64,000 nucleotides of DNA from the NCBI RefSeq assembly GCF_019697375.1, contig NZ_JAHCDI010000004.1, positions 1,971,324 through 2,035,323 of the forward strand, written 5' to 3'. The notes beneath the pieces were generated by a model, which saw nothing but the letters and a program-made list of their open reading frames with translations, was not told the DNA's origin and made no database searches. Shown here in pieces: positions 33,360-41,264 of this stretch. A program made the position numbers and the translations under genes. Every line of letters begins with the position of its first letter. Within the stretch, counting starts at the first letter, position 1. Source of the DNA: Micromonospora tarapacensis. GTDB lineage: Bacteria > Actinomycetota > Actinomycetes > Mycobacteriales > Micromonosporaceae.

Positions 33360-34140
33360 GCCGCTGTCTCGTCGACGTCGGCGCCGAGGTAGGCGTCCAC
33401 CACGGCCGGGTCCTCGCGGACCGCCGCGGGTGTGCCGGCGGCGACGACCCGCCCGAAGTCCAGCACCACGATCCGGTCGCAGACCGCCATGACCAGGTCC
33501 ATGTGGTGTTCCACCAGCAGCACGGCGCAGGGGTCGACGGCCCGGTGCGGCAGCCGCCGGATCAGGTCCGCCAGCGCGGCCACGTCCTCGGCGCCGAGGC
33601 CACCGGCCGGCTCGTCGAGCAGCAGCAGCCGGGGACGGGCGGCCAGCGCGCGGGCCAGGGCGACCCGCTGGCGTACGGCGAACGGGAGCGTGCCCGGCAC
33701 GGCGCCGGCGTGTGCCGCGATGCCCAGCTCGTCCAGGACGGTGTACGCGTGCTCGCGCAGCCGGCGCTCGTCGCGATCGCTGCGCGGCAGACCGAGCAGG
33801 GCCGCCAGCAGGCCGGCGCGCGCGTGTGCGCGGCGCCGGCCATCACGTTCTCCAGCACCGTGAGCCCGGCGAACAGGCCGGTGCCCTGGAGTGTCCGGGC
33901 GACGCCCAGCCGGGTGAGCCGGTGCGGACGCGGGCGCAGTGGCCGGCCGTCGAGGCTCAGTGAGCCGTGGTGCGGGGAGACGAAGCCGCAGACCACGTTG
34001 AACAGCGTGGTCTTGCCGGCCCCGTTGGGGCCGATCACCCCCACCACCTCGCCCGCGCACACCTGTAGCGAGACGTCGTCGAGGGCGGTGAGGCCACCGA
34101 AGCGGACGCCGATGTGGTGCAGTGCGAGACCGTCCGCCAT
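33356..34140 (-). pseudogene. LivG-type ABC ATPase, frameshifted
   Basis: The N-terminal half (GVRFGGLTALDDVSLQVCAG, Walker A GPNGAGKTT, RTLQGTGLFAGLTVLENVMA) is in one frame from the ATG at 34138-34140, which has GAGGG upstream. From about 33830 the rest is in another frame (HARAGLLAALLGLPRSDRDE, LPFAVRQRVALARALAARPR, LLLLDEPAGG). The change falls in the alternating run CACACGCGCGCG (33823-33836). One missing base, or two extra, would explain it. Note the degenerate signature LPFAVRQRV. Confidence 0.8.
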
Positions 34141-34171
34141 CAACCCATCCCTCGCCCTCGATCATTCTTAT

Positions 34172-34186
34172 TACACTGGGAGTGTA
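34172..34186. promoter_or_regulatory. Operator-like palindrome TACACT-GGG-AGTGTA upstream of livG
   Basis: A perfect 6+6 inverted repeat 32 bases before the livG start. It aligns with the palindrome at 36536-36554 (12 of 19 positions identical, same centre), so one regulator, perhaps the TetR protein at 27105-27716, may control both operons. Confidence 0.5.
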
Positions 34187-34227
34187 CGTTTCTCGCGTGT
34201 TTCGTCAACACCTTCGATACCTGGTCG

Positions 34228-35364
34228 TTACCGATTGGAGCGGGCCGGGCCGATGCTCCCGCCGGCACCCGCCGGAGCCGGCGCGGCCAGGTCGACCAGC
34301 CGGGCCAGGGCCGCCCGGTGCCGGTCGGCGGTGCCGAAGGCGACGGCACCGCTCTTGGCCCGCTTGAGATACAGGTGCGCCGGGTGTTCCCAGGTGAAGC
34401 CGATCCCACCGTGCAGCTGCACGCAGGCCTCCGCGGCCCGCACCGCGACCGGGCCGCAGTACGCCTGCGCCAGCGCGGCCGCCAGCGGCGTCTCCGGATG
34501 GCCGGTCGCGAGCCGGTCGGCCGCGTGGCGGGCCACCGCCCGGGCCTCGGTGATCTCCACCCACAGGTCCGCCAGCCGGTGCTTGACCGCCTGGAACGAC
34601 CCGACCGGCCGGCCGAACTGACGGCGCGTACGCACGTGCTCGATGGTGGTGTCCAGGCACCACTGGGCCAACCCGACCTGCTCGGAGGCGAGCAGCCCCG
34701 CACCGGCGGTCAGCGCGACCGACACCGCGCGGGTCGCCGCCGGGCCGGTGGCGACCCGCCGGCCCGGTGCACCGGCGAGCACGAGGTCGGCCAGCGGGCG
34801 GGTCGCGTCGAGCGACACCACGGGGTTCATCCGCACCGCCGCGGCGGCGGCGTCGACGGCGTAGAGGCCGTCGGCGGCCGGCACCAGCAGCACGTCGCAG
34901 GGCAGGGCGTCGGCCACGCCGGTCACGGTGCCGCGGAGCACCGGGCCGGGCTCCACCGCGACCGGTTCGGGCCGGGTGTCGGGAGCGGTGGCGAGGCCGA
35001 CCGCCAACACCACCGCGCGCTCGCCGGCGGCCACCGCGCCGAGCAGTTCGGCGTCGCCGCACGCGAGCAGGGCGCGGGTGGCCACCGCGGCACCCAGGAA
35101 CGGCACCGGCGCGACCGCCCGGCCCAGTTCCTCCAGCACCACCGCGACCTCGCGGAAGCCCGCACCGGCGCCGCCGTGCTCGACGGGCACCGCCAGCCCG
35201 GTCACGCCGAGCTGGTCGACCAGCAGCCGCCACAGCGCCGCGTCGTACGGCTCGTCGTCGTCGAGGCCGGCGAGGGTCCGCTGCCACGGGGCGTGCGCCA
35301 CCAGCAGGGCCCGTACGCTGTCGCGCAGCGCCTCCTCGTCCGCGCCGTAGAGCAGGTCGGTCAT
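34228..35364 (-). CDS. Acyl-CoA dehydrogenase, small-subunit type
   Basis: A 378-residue acyl-CoA-dehydrogenase-family protein (EHGGAGAGFREVAVVLEELG, SEQVGLAQWCLDTTIEHVRT, RRQFGRPVGSFQAVKHRLAD, CVQLHGGIGFTWEHPAHLYL). Its ATG overlaps the stop of the other dehydrogenase. Such ChsE-like alpha/beta pairs act as heterotetramers on bulky CoA esters such as sterol side chains. The pair arrangement here suggests the same, but the substrate is not shown. Confidence 0.87.
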   Translation of the reverse strand: MTDLLYGADEEALRDSVRALLVAHAPWQRTLAGLDDDEPYDAALWRLLVDQLGVTGLAVPVEHGGAGAGFREVAVVLEELGRAVAPVPFLGAAVATRALLACGDAELLGAVAAGERAVVLAVGLATAPDTRPEPVAVEPGPVLRGTVTGVADALPCDVLLVPAADGLYAVDAAAAAVRMNPVVSLDATRPLADLVLAGAPGRRVATGPAATRAVSVALTAGAGLLASEQVGLAQWCLDTTIEHVRTRRQFGRPVGSFQAVKHRLADLWVEITEARAVARHAADRLATGHPETPLAAALAQAYCGPVAVRAAEACVQLHGGIGFTWEHPAHLYLKRAKSGAVAFGTADRHRAALARLVDLAAPAPAGAGGSIGPARSNR

Positions 35365-36518
35365 CGGTCCACCCGGGGTTCGGCGGGCAGCCCGAGCACC
35401 CGCTCGGCGATGACGGTGCGCAGGATCTCCGACGTGCCGCCCTCGATGGAGTTTCCCCGGGCGCGCAGGTAGCGGTATGTGGCGGTGCGGCCGAGCAGAT
35501 CGGGTTCCACCGGCCGGCGCATCGCCCAGTCGTCGTGCCGCAGGCCCTCGGCGCCGAGCAGTTCCACCTCCAGTCCACTGATCCGCTGGTTCAGCTCGGC
35601 GAAGGAGAGCTTCACCGCCGACCCCTCCGGCCCGGGCGCACCGGCCGCGACGAGCTGGCGCAGGCGCAGCGCGGACAGCCGGGCGGCCTCGGCGCGCACC
35701 CAGGACCGGAGCACCTCCTCGTGCAGGCCGGCGGTGCGCAGCTCGGGCCGCTCCCGCCAGAGACGCGCCAGGACGCCGACCATGCCACCCTCCCGGGGCA
35801 ACGGCCGGCCACCGATCGCGACGCGCTCGTTCATAAGCGTGGTGCGGGCGATCTGCCAGCCCTCCCCCACCGCGCCCACCCGGTGGGCGTCCGGAACCCG
35901 GACCCCGGTGAGGAAGACCTCGTTGAACTCCGCCTCGCCGGTGAGCTGGCGAAGTGGGCGTACCTGCACTCCTGGTGCGGTCATGTCGCAGACGAAGTAG
36001 GTGATGCCACGATGCTTGGCGACGGCCGGGTCGGTCCGGGCCAGCAGGATCGCCCACCGCGCCTCGTGCGCCATCGACGTCCACACCTTCTGTCCGTCGA
36101 CCACCCAGTCGGCGCCGTCGCGGACCGCACGGGTGCGCAGGCTGGCCAGGTCCGATCCGGCCTCGGGCTCGCTGAACAGCTGGCACCAGAGCTCCTCGCC
36201 GGTCCACAGCGGGCGCAGCCAGCGCCGGCACTGCGCCTCGGTGGCGTGCCGCAGCAGGGTCGGCGCGGCCATGCCGAGCCCGATGCTGTTGCGCCGGGGC
36301 CGGTTGTCCGGCGCACCCGCCTCGGCGAAGGCCGCGTCGACCACCGCCTGTAGCTGCGGTGGCGCGCCCAGGCCGCCGTGCCCGGGCGGGTGGTGCACCC
36401 AGGCCAGCCCGGCGTCGAAGCGGGCCCGCAGGAAGCCGGCCCGGTCGCCGCGCGGGTCGTGCGTACGCAGGAACTCGGCGACCAGCCCGCGCAGCCGGTC
36501 GGCGGTGTGCTCCGGCAC
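35361..36518 (-). CDS. Acyl-CoA dehydrogenase, partner subunit
   Basis: A 385-residue protein with LFSEPEAGSDLASLRTRAV, DGQKVWTSMAHEARWAILLA and the C-terminal GNSIEGGTSEILRTVIAERV, which carries the usual flavin-side residues. I chose the GTG at 36516-36518, with GGAGGT upstream; the frame opens earlier at a TTG inside a palindrome. It leads the operon and is coupled to the second dehydrogenase. Confidence 0.88.
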   Translation of the reverse strand: MPEHTADRLRGLVAEFLRTHDPRGDRAGFLRARFDAGLAWVHHPPGHGGLGAPPQLQAVVDAAFAEAGAPDNRPRRNSIGLGMAAPTLLRHATEAQCRRWLRPLWTGEELWCQLFSEPEAGSDLASLRTRAVRDGADWVVDGQKVWTSMAHEARWAILLARTDPAVAKHRGITYFVCDMTAPGVQVRPLRQLTGEAEFNEVFLTGVRVPDAHRVGAVGEGWQIARTTLMNERVAIGGRPLPREGGMVGVLARLWRERPELRTAGLHEEVLRSWVRAEAARLSALRLRQLVAAGAPGPEGSAVKLSFAELNQRISGLEVELLGAEGLRHDDWAMRRPVEPDLLGRTATYRYLRARGNSIEGGTSEILRTVIAERVLGLPAEPRVDR

Positions 36519-36535
36519 TCGGCACCTCCATTCTA

Positions 36536-36554
36536 GTTGCACTGGCAATGCAAC
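36536..36554. promoter_or_regulatory. 19-bp palindrome GTTGCACTGGCAATGCAAC, candidate operator
   Basis: A near-perfect dyad 18 bases before the first acyl-CoA dehydrogenase gene. It shares the core CACTGG and spacing with the palindrome before livG, pointing to one TetR-type regulator for lipid or acyl-CoA use. Confidence 0.55.
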
Positions 36555-36602
36555 ATAGTGCCGCCGGTCCTCGGGACGGAAGACCGGCGGCCGGACGGGT
36601 GC

Positions 36603-36628
36603 GGGGCGGTCGGCCGCGCGACCGCCCC
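36603..36628 (-). terminator. Hairpin terminator after the polyester-hydrolase-like gene
   Basis: Perfect 10-bp arms (GGGGCGGTCG, complement ending 36628), 6-base loop, starting 8 bases past the hydrolase stop. Confidence 0.65.
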
Positions 36629-36636
36629 GAGCGACG

Positions 36637-37524
36637 TCAGTGCGGGCAGGTGTTGCGGTACTCCTCGATCGCCAGGCCGCTCGGCCCCGGGCAGAGGAAC
36701 GGGTCGTAGCGGGTGTCGTCGTCGACGAAGCGCTTCAGCCAGGCCACCATCTGCTTGGCCGTGGGCGTGTTGACCGAGTTCGGGAAGAAGTGCCCCTCGG
36801 CGTTCAGCTCCAGGTACGCCTTCTCGGCCGACGCCGGAATGCTGTTGTAGAACGGCTCGGAGTGCGACGAGACCGAGGCGACCGTGTCGTACTCGCCACC
36901 GACGATCAGCGTCGGCACCCGCACGTCCGACCAGTTCTTGCTCAGGTTCCACGGTGCCAGCGGCACGGCGGCCTGCAACGACGGCCGACTCTCGGCGGCC
37001 TCCAGGCTGCCGCCGCCGCCCATCGAGTGACCGGCCACGGCGAGCCGATCGGCGTCGATCCGGCCGCGCACGGAGCTCCGCTCGGTCAGGTAGTCCAGCG
37101 CGGCCAGCAGTTGCCGCCCCCGGCTGGCCGGCTGGTCGAAACGGCTGTTGGTGTCGATGCCGATGACCACGAAGCCGTGCGAGGCGATCCGCGGGCCCAG
37201 CCAGTCCAGGCTCGACCACGAGGCGGTGTAGCCGGGCGAGATGGCGACGGCGCCGAAGGTGCCCTCACTGGTGGTGGTCGGGTAGTAGATGACGCCGCCG
37301 CCGAAGCCGATCACCAGCGACGAGACGTTCGTCGACGAGATGGCGAAGGGGCCGCGGCCGGCCTCCAGGATCGCGTTGGTCGGCGCCGGGCCGCGCTCGT
37401 ACGGGCTCGCGGCCTGGGCGGCGGGCGAGGTGGCGACGACGCCGCCGGCGGCCAGCACGGCGGCCATCGCCAGCCGGGCCGCGAGGGAGAGGAAACGGGG
37501 ACGGGTGGTGGTGGGTGATCGCAC
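36637..37524 (-). CDS. Secreted cutinase / PET-hydrolase-like polyester hydrolase
   Basis: A 295-residue alpha/beta hydrolase with a signal peptide cleaved near AQA-AS (residue 38). It follows the Thermobifida cutinase / PETase pattern almost throughout: PGYTASWSSLDWLGPRIASH, IDTNSRFDQPASRGRQLLAA, the elbow GHSMGGGGS (S167), EYDTVASVSSHSEPFYNSIP (D213), EGHFFPN (H245) and a C-terminal LCPG...NTCP pair (C278, C293) likely forming a disulfide. Y99 and W192 match the substrate-cleft residues. The GTG start has AAAGGGAGT upstream. Likely hydrolyses cutin-like polyesters or lipids outside the cell; PET activity is untested. Confidence 0.9.
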   Translation of the reverse strand: MRSPTTTRPRFLSLAARLAMAAVLAAGGVVATSPAAQAASPYERGPAPTNAILEAGRGPFAISSTNVSSLVIGFGGGVIYYPTTTSEGTFGAVAISPGYTASWSSLDWLGPRIASHGFVVIGIDTNSRFDQPASRGRQLLAALDYLTERSSVRGRIDADRLAVAGHSMGGGGSLEAAESRPSLQAAVPLAPWNLSKNWSDVRVPTLIVGGEYDTVASVSSHSEPFYNSIPASAEKAYLELNAEGHFFPNSVNTPTAKQMVAWLKRFVDDDTRYDPFLCPGPSGLAIEEYRNTCPH

Positions 37525-37833
37525 GTCGGGTACTCCCTTTGAGTCGGAGCTGTATCGACTGCGATCAGTGTTTGGGCTGGCTCGCCGGCGGCGCATCGGC
37601 AAAATCACCAGTCCACCGGGGCCGCCGGCGGCTACCCATCGACGTACCACGATCCCATGCCATCCGGAATCACTCAACGGCGCCCCGCGCCCGACGCCGG
37701 GCGACGAACGGTCCACTCGACGACGTCGAACCCAAAGAATAGTAAGGTTTATAAACAGTTGGTGCTACGATCACATCCGTCGATGCGCGGTCCGGCCGTC
37801 GACCCCCGCTCACCCGCGGAAAGGAGTGATCAC
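37525..37833. promoter_or_regulatory. Divergent promoter region with palindrome GTTTATAAAC
   Basis: The 309 bases between the polyester hydrolase and chitinase genes hold no ORF I believe. A perfect 10-bp AT-rich palindrome lies at 37747-37756, 78 bases before the chitinase ATG, in a sharp local AT peak. It may be an operator or part of the chitinase promoter. I saw no DasR-type dre site. Confidence 0.4.
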
Positions 37834-38916
37834 ATGTCGAGATTGCGCACCGTGGCCGCGCTCGCGGCGCTGGCGCTCGCCGGCGCGCTGCTGGCGGTCA
37901 TCCCGTCGACCGCCGCCTCCGCCGCCGCCTGCGCGACGGCGTGGCAGTCCTCGGCCGTCTACACCGGAGGTATGCAGGTCTCCCGCAACGGCCGCAACTA
38001 CCAGGCGAAATGGTGGACCCAGAACGAGGCCCCACCCGGCACCACCGGCGTCTGGCAGGACCTCGGTGCCTGCGGCGGCGGCACGCCGCCGCCCTCCGGC
38101 GGCACCTGCAACCATCCGAACTGGGTCGCCGGCACCTGGTACCCCGCCGGCAGCGTCGTGCGCTACACCAACGGTCAGTACTACGTCGCCGAGCACGACA
38201 ACCCCGGCTACGACCCGATCATCAGTACCTGGTACTGGGATCCGTACACCTGCTCGGGCACCCCACCCACCAGCGGCCCACCGCCCACCAACCCGGGCGC
38301 CTTCGTGGTCAGCGAGGCCCAGTTCAACCAGATGTTCCCGGGCCGCAACTCCTTCTACACGTACTCCGGCCTGGTCGCCGCGCTCGGTGCCTACCCCGCG
38401 TTCGCCCGGACGGGCAACACCACGGTCCAGCGCCAGGAGGCCGGCGCCTTCCTGGCCAACGTGTACCACGAAACCGGTGGCCTGGTGCACATCGTGGAGC
38501 AGAACACCGCCAACTACCCGCACTACTGCGACGGCGGCCAGCCGTACGGCTGCCCGGCCGGTCAGGCCGCCTACTACGGGCGCGGGCCGATCCAGCTGAG
38601 CTGGAACTTCAACTACAACGCGGCGGGCAACGCCCTCGGGCTGCCGTTGCTGACCAATCCCTGGTTGGTGCAGAACGACGCCGCCGTGGCCTGGAAGACC
38701 GCGATCTGGTACTGGATGACGCAGCACGGCCCCGGCACGATGACCGCGCACAACGCGATGGTCACCGGCGCCGGGTTCGGGCAGACCATCCGCAGCATCA
38801 ACGGCTCGATCGAGTGCAACGGCGGCAACCCCGCCCAGGTGCAGAGTCGGGTCACCCGGTACCAGCAGTTCGTGGGCATCCTCGGGGTGCCCGCCGGAGC
38901 GAACCTCTACTGCTGA
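37834..38916 (+). CDS. Secreted GH19 chitinase with two chitin-binding modules
   Basis: A 360-residue exported enzyme. Signal peptide to about residue 31. Module 1 (about 33-80, AWQSSAVYTGGMQVSRNGRN, KWWTQNEAPPG) is CBM5/12-like. Module 2 (about 91-140, WVAGTWYPAGSVVRYTNGQY, YWDPYTC) is a second carbohydrate-binding unit. A Pro/Thr linker leads to the GH19 domain (about 156-360) with YHETGG (E213) and E222; their spacing of nine suits the loop-less bacterial GH19 enzymes such as ChiC/ChiG. AAAGGAG precedes the ATG. Cleaves chitin by inversion. Confidence 0.93.
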   Translation: MSRLRTVAALAALALAGALLAVIPSTAASAAACATAWQSSAVYTGGMQVSRNGRNYQAKWWTQNEAPPGTTGVWQDLGACGGGTPPPSGGTCNHPNWVAGTWYPAGSVVRYTNGQYYVAEHDNPGYDPIISTWYWDPYTCSGTPPTSGPPPTNPGAFVVSEAQFNQMFPGRNSFYTYSGLVAALGAYPAFARTGNTTVQRQEAGAFLANVYHETGGLVHIVEQNTANYPHYCDGGQPYGCPAGQAAYYGRGPIQLSWNFNYNAAGNALGLPLLTNPWLVQNDAAVAWKTAIWYWMTQHGPGTMTAHNAMVTGAGFGQTIRSINGSIECNGGNPAQVQSRVTRYQQFVGILGVPAGANLYC

Positions 38917-38921
38917 ACCCT

Positions 38922-38960
38922 CGGCCTGGCGCCGCCGCACACCTCGGCGGCGCCAGGCCG
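38922..38960. terminator. Bidirectional terminator, perfect 16-bp stem
   Basis: Arms CGGCCTGGCGCCGCCG (38922-38937) and its exact complement (38945-38960) with a 7-base loop fill the gap between the convergent chitinase and acyl-CoA dehydrogenase genes. Confidence 0.8.
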
Positions 38961-38961
38961 G

Positions 38962-40590
38962 TCAGCCCACCTTCGCGGTGGCCCGGTCGATGATCGCGGC
39001 GTAGTCGATCCCCGCCGGCAGCGTGCCGTACGCGTGACCCCGGTCGCCGGCGAGCCGGGAGGCGCAGAAGGCGTCGGCGACGGCCGGGTGGCCGTGCCGC
39101 ACCAGCAACGCGCCCTGCAACACCAGGGCCAACTGTTCGACCACCCGGCGGGCCCGCACCTCCAGGTCGGCGGGGTCGGCCAGGGCGGCCCGGACCTGGC
39201 GCACCGCGGTGTCGAGCCGCGCATCCGCGCCCGCGGCGGCGTCGACCTCGGTGTGGAACGCCGCCACCACCTCGGGCTGGCCGGCCAGCGCGCGCAGCAC
39301 GTCCAGCGCCGCCACGTTGCCGGAGCCCTCCCAGATGGAGTTCAGCGGCGACTCGCGGAACAGTCGCGGCATGCCGGACTCCTCGACGTAGCCGTTGCCG
39401 CCCAGGCATTCCAGGGCCTCGGCGGCGTGGCCCGGCCAGCGCTTGCAGACCCAGTACTTGCCGACGGCCAGGGCGATCCGCTTGAACGCGGTCTCCGCCG
39501 CGTCGCCCCGGGCGGACCGGTCCGTCGCCCCGGCCAGGCGCATCATCAGCACGGTCGCGGCCTCGGACTCCACCGCCAGATCGGCCAGCACGTTGCGCAT
39601 CAGCGGCTGGTCGGCCAGGTACCGGCCGAAGGCCCGCCGGTGGGCGGCGTGGTGCACGGCGGTGATCACCCCCTGGCGCATGCCGGCCGCCGCGCCGATC
39701 ACACAGTCCAGCCGGGTCAGGTTGACCATGTCGATGATGGTGCGGACACCCCGGCCCTCGTCGCCGACCCGCCACGCGACCGCGTCGTCGTACTCGACCT
39801 CGGCGGAGGCGTTGGAGCGGTTGCCGAGTTTGTCCTTCAGGCGCATCAGCCGCATCGGGTTGCCGGTGCCGTCGGGCAGCACCCGGGGAACGAGGAAGCA
39901 GGTGAGCCCGCCCGGCGCCCGGGCCAGGGTGAGGAAGACGTCGCACATCGGCGCCGAGGTGAACCACTTGTGCCCGACCAGCCGGTAGCTGCCGTCGGGC
40001 TGGGCACGCGCGACGGTGGTGTTGGCCCGCACGTCCGAGCCGCCCTGCTTCTCCGTCATCGACATGCCCGCCAGCAGCCCCCGCTTCGTCGACGGCACGC
40101 GCAGCCCGAAGTCGTACGTCCGGGCGGTGAGCAACGGCTCGTAGCGTTCGGCCACCTCGGGGGCGTGCCGCAGCGCCGGCACCACCGCGTACGTCATCGA
40201 GATCGGGCAGCCGTGACCGGCGTCGGGCCGCCAGGTGTAGAACTTGGCGGCCCGCGCGACGTGCGCGCCGGCCCGCGCGTCGGCCCAGGGCGCGGCGTGC
40301 AGTCCATGGCCCACGGCGGTACGCATCAGCTCGTGCCAGGAGGGATGGAACTCCACCTCGTCGACGCGGTGGCCGTAGCGGTCGTGGGTACGGAGCACGG
40401 GCGGGTGCTCGTTGGCCAGCCGGCCGTGCTCGGCGGCCTGTTCGGTGCCGGCCAGCCGGCCGAGCTCGTGCAGCTCGGCGGCGGCCCAGCCGGCGCCCTC
40501 GCGGGCCAGCCCGTCGAGCAGGGCCGGTTCGTCGGCGGTGTCGTGGCCGACCAGCGGCGGGACCTGGTTGAACACCTGGTGTGTGGTCAC
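38962..40590 (-). CDS. AidB-like acyl-CoA dehydrogenase
   Basis: A 542-residue flavoprotein, longer than ordinary acyl-CoA dehydrogenases and matching the AidB / isovaleryl-CoA dehydrogenase branch (HQVFNQVPPLVGHD, MSMTEKQGGSDVRANTTVAR, GHKWFTSAPMCDVFLTLARA, LGGNGYVEESGMPRLFRESP, NSIWEGSGNVAALDVLRAL). E. coli AidB binds DNA and protects against alkylation; whether this protein does is unknown. It starts at a GTG overlapping the TetR stop. Confidence 0.88.
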   Translation of the reverse strand: MTTHQVFNQVPPLVGHDTADEPALLDGLAREGAGWAAAELHELGRLAGTEQAAEHGRLANEHPPVLRTHDRYGHRVDEVEFHPSWHELMRTAVGHGLHAAPWADARAGAHVARAAKFYTWRPDAGHGCPISMTYAVVPALRHAPEVAERYEPLLTARTYDFGLRVPSTKRGLLAGMSMTEKQGGSDVRANTTVARAQPDGSYRLVGHKWFTSAPMCDVFLTLARAPGGLTCFLVPRVLPDGTGNPMRLMRLKDKLGNRSNASAEVEYDDAVAWRVGDEGRGVRTIIDMVNLTRLDCVIGAAAGMRQGVITAVHHAAHRRAFGRYLADQPLMRNVLADLAVESEAATVLMMRLAGATDRSARGDAAETAFKRIALAVGKYWVCKRWPGHAAEALECLGGNGYVEESGMPRLFRESPLNSIWEGSGNVAALDVLRALAGQPEVVAAFHTEVDAAAGADARLDTAVRQVRAALADPADLEVRARRVVEQLALVLQGALLVRHGHPAVADAFCASRLAGDRGHAYGTLPAGIDYAAIIDRATAKVG

Positions 40591-41186
40591 GGCGAGACTC
40601 CCAGCGCGCGGTGGATGAAGGTGGTCAGGCCGCCGATGGTGTCCGGGCCGGCGACGCCGGCGGCCAGCGGGCCCACCAGCGCCTCGGCCAGGGCACCGAC
40701 CACGGCGGTGGAGGTCAGCTCGGGATCCTGCGGCGGCAGTTCGCCGCCGGCCACGCCGTCGGCGATGTAGCCGGCGAGCAGCGCGGCGTGGGCGCGCCGG
40801 AACACCAGCCGCTGCGCCTCGACCGCCGGGTCGACCGGCTCGGCGAGCAGCGCGTACGCCAGTCGCGGAGACCGTAGGGCCCGGCCGGAGAAGGTCTCGA
40901 CGACCGCCCGGATCCGCGCGGCGGCGGTGCTCTCCCGGGCGGCGGCCCGGGCGACCGCGTCCACCTCTCGCTGGCTGGCGGTGCGGAACACCTCGGCGAA
41001 GAGTTCGGCCTTGGCGGGAAAGTGGCGGTAGACGCTGCCGGTGGCCACACCGGCCCGTTCGGCCACGGCGGCGACCGAGCAGCCGGCGTAACCGGCTTCG
41101 GCCAGGATGCCGATCGCGGCGGCGACGATCCGTTCCCGCGAGGCGGTCAGCCGCGCCTTCACCCGCTCCGTGCTCCGGTAGGCCAC
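40587..41186 (-). CDS. TetR-family transcriptional regulator
   Basis: A 199-residue regulator with an N-terminal helix-turn-helix at about residues 15-62 (RERIVAAAIGILAEAGYAGC, VAERAGVATGSVYRHFPAKA). Starts with GTG. Coupled to the AidB-like gene, with a palindrome nine bases upstream of its start, so it probably represses itself and that gene. Confidence 0.85.
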   Translation of the reverse strand: MAYRSTERVKARLTASRERIVAAAIGILAEAGYAGCSVAAVAERAGVATGSVYRHFPAKAELFAEVFRTASQREVDAVARAAARESTAAARIRAVVETFSGRALRSPRLAYALLAEPVDPAVEAQRLVFRRAHAALLAGYIADGVAGGELPPQDPELTSTAVVGALAEALVGPLAAGVAGPDTIGGLTTFIHRALGVSP

Positions 41187-41194
41187 CCAAGGAT

Positions 41195-41208
41195 TGAATC
41201 ATCATTCA
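41195..41208. promoter_or_regulatory. Palindrome TGAAT-CATC-ATTCA upstream of TetR
   Basis: AT-rich inverted repeat 8 bases before the TetR start codon; the expected position for an autoregulatory operator. Confidence 0.5.
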
Positions 41209-41264
41209 TTTCTTGCCGGCAAGCACCTCCGGCGACAGGTTCGTTCCCCCGCACGGGTCGCCGC

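Larger units (their letters stand above)
33194..33363 (-). repeat. Tandem 80-bp MIRU-like units between livG and livF
   Basis: Two 80-base units (33194-33273, 33274-33353) differ at one base (T33257 / C33337), followed by the first 10 bases of a third. On the minus strand each unit carries one 27-codon ORF whose ATG overlaps the previous TGA and whose TGA overlaps the next ATG. The element therefore sits in an ATGA gene junction and recreates it. This is the design known from mycobacterial interspersed repetitive units. Confidence 0.85.

Noticed and set aside
33198..33392. Plus-strand ORFs in the tandem repeat
   Set aside because: They read antisense to the operon; only the minus-strand ORFs show start-stop coupling with livG and livF.
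37525..37833. DasR (dre) site for the chitinase
   Set aside because: I looked for an ACTGGTCTAGACCAGT-like sequence and found none; the GTTTATAAAC palindrome does not fit.
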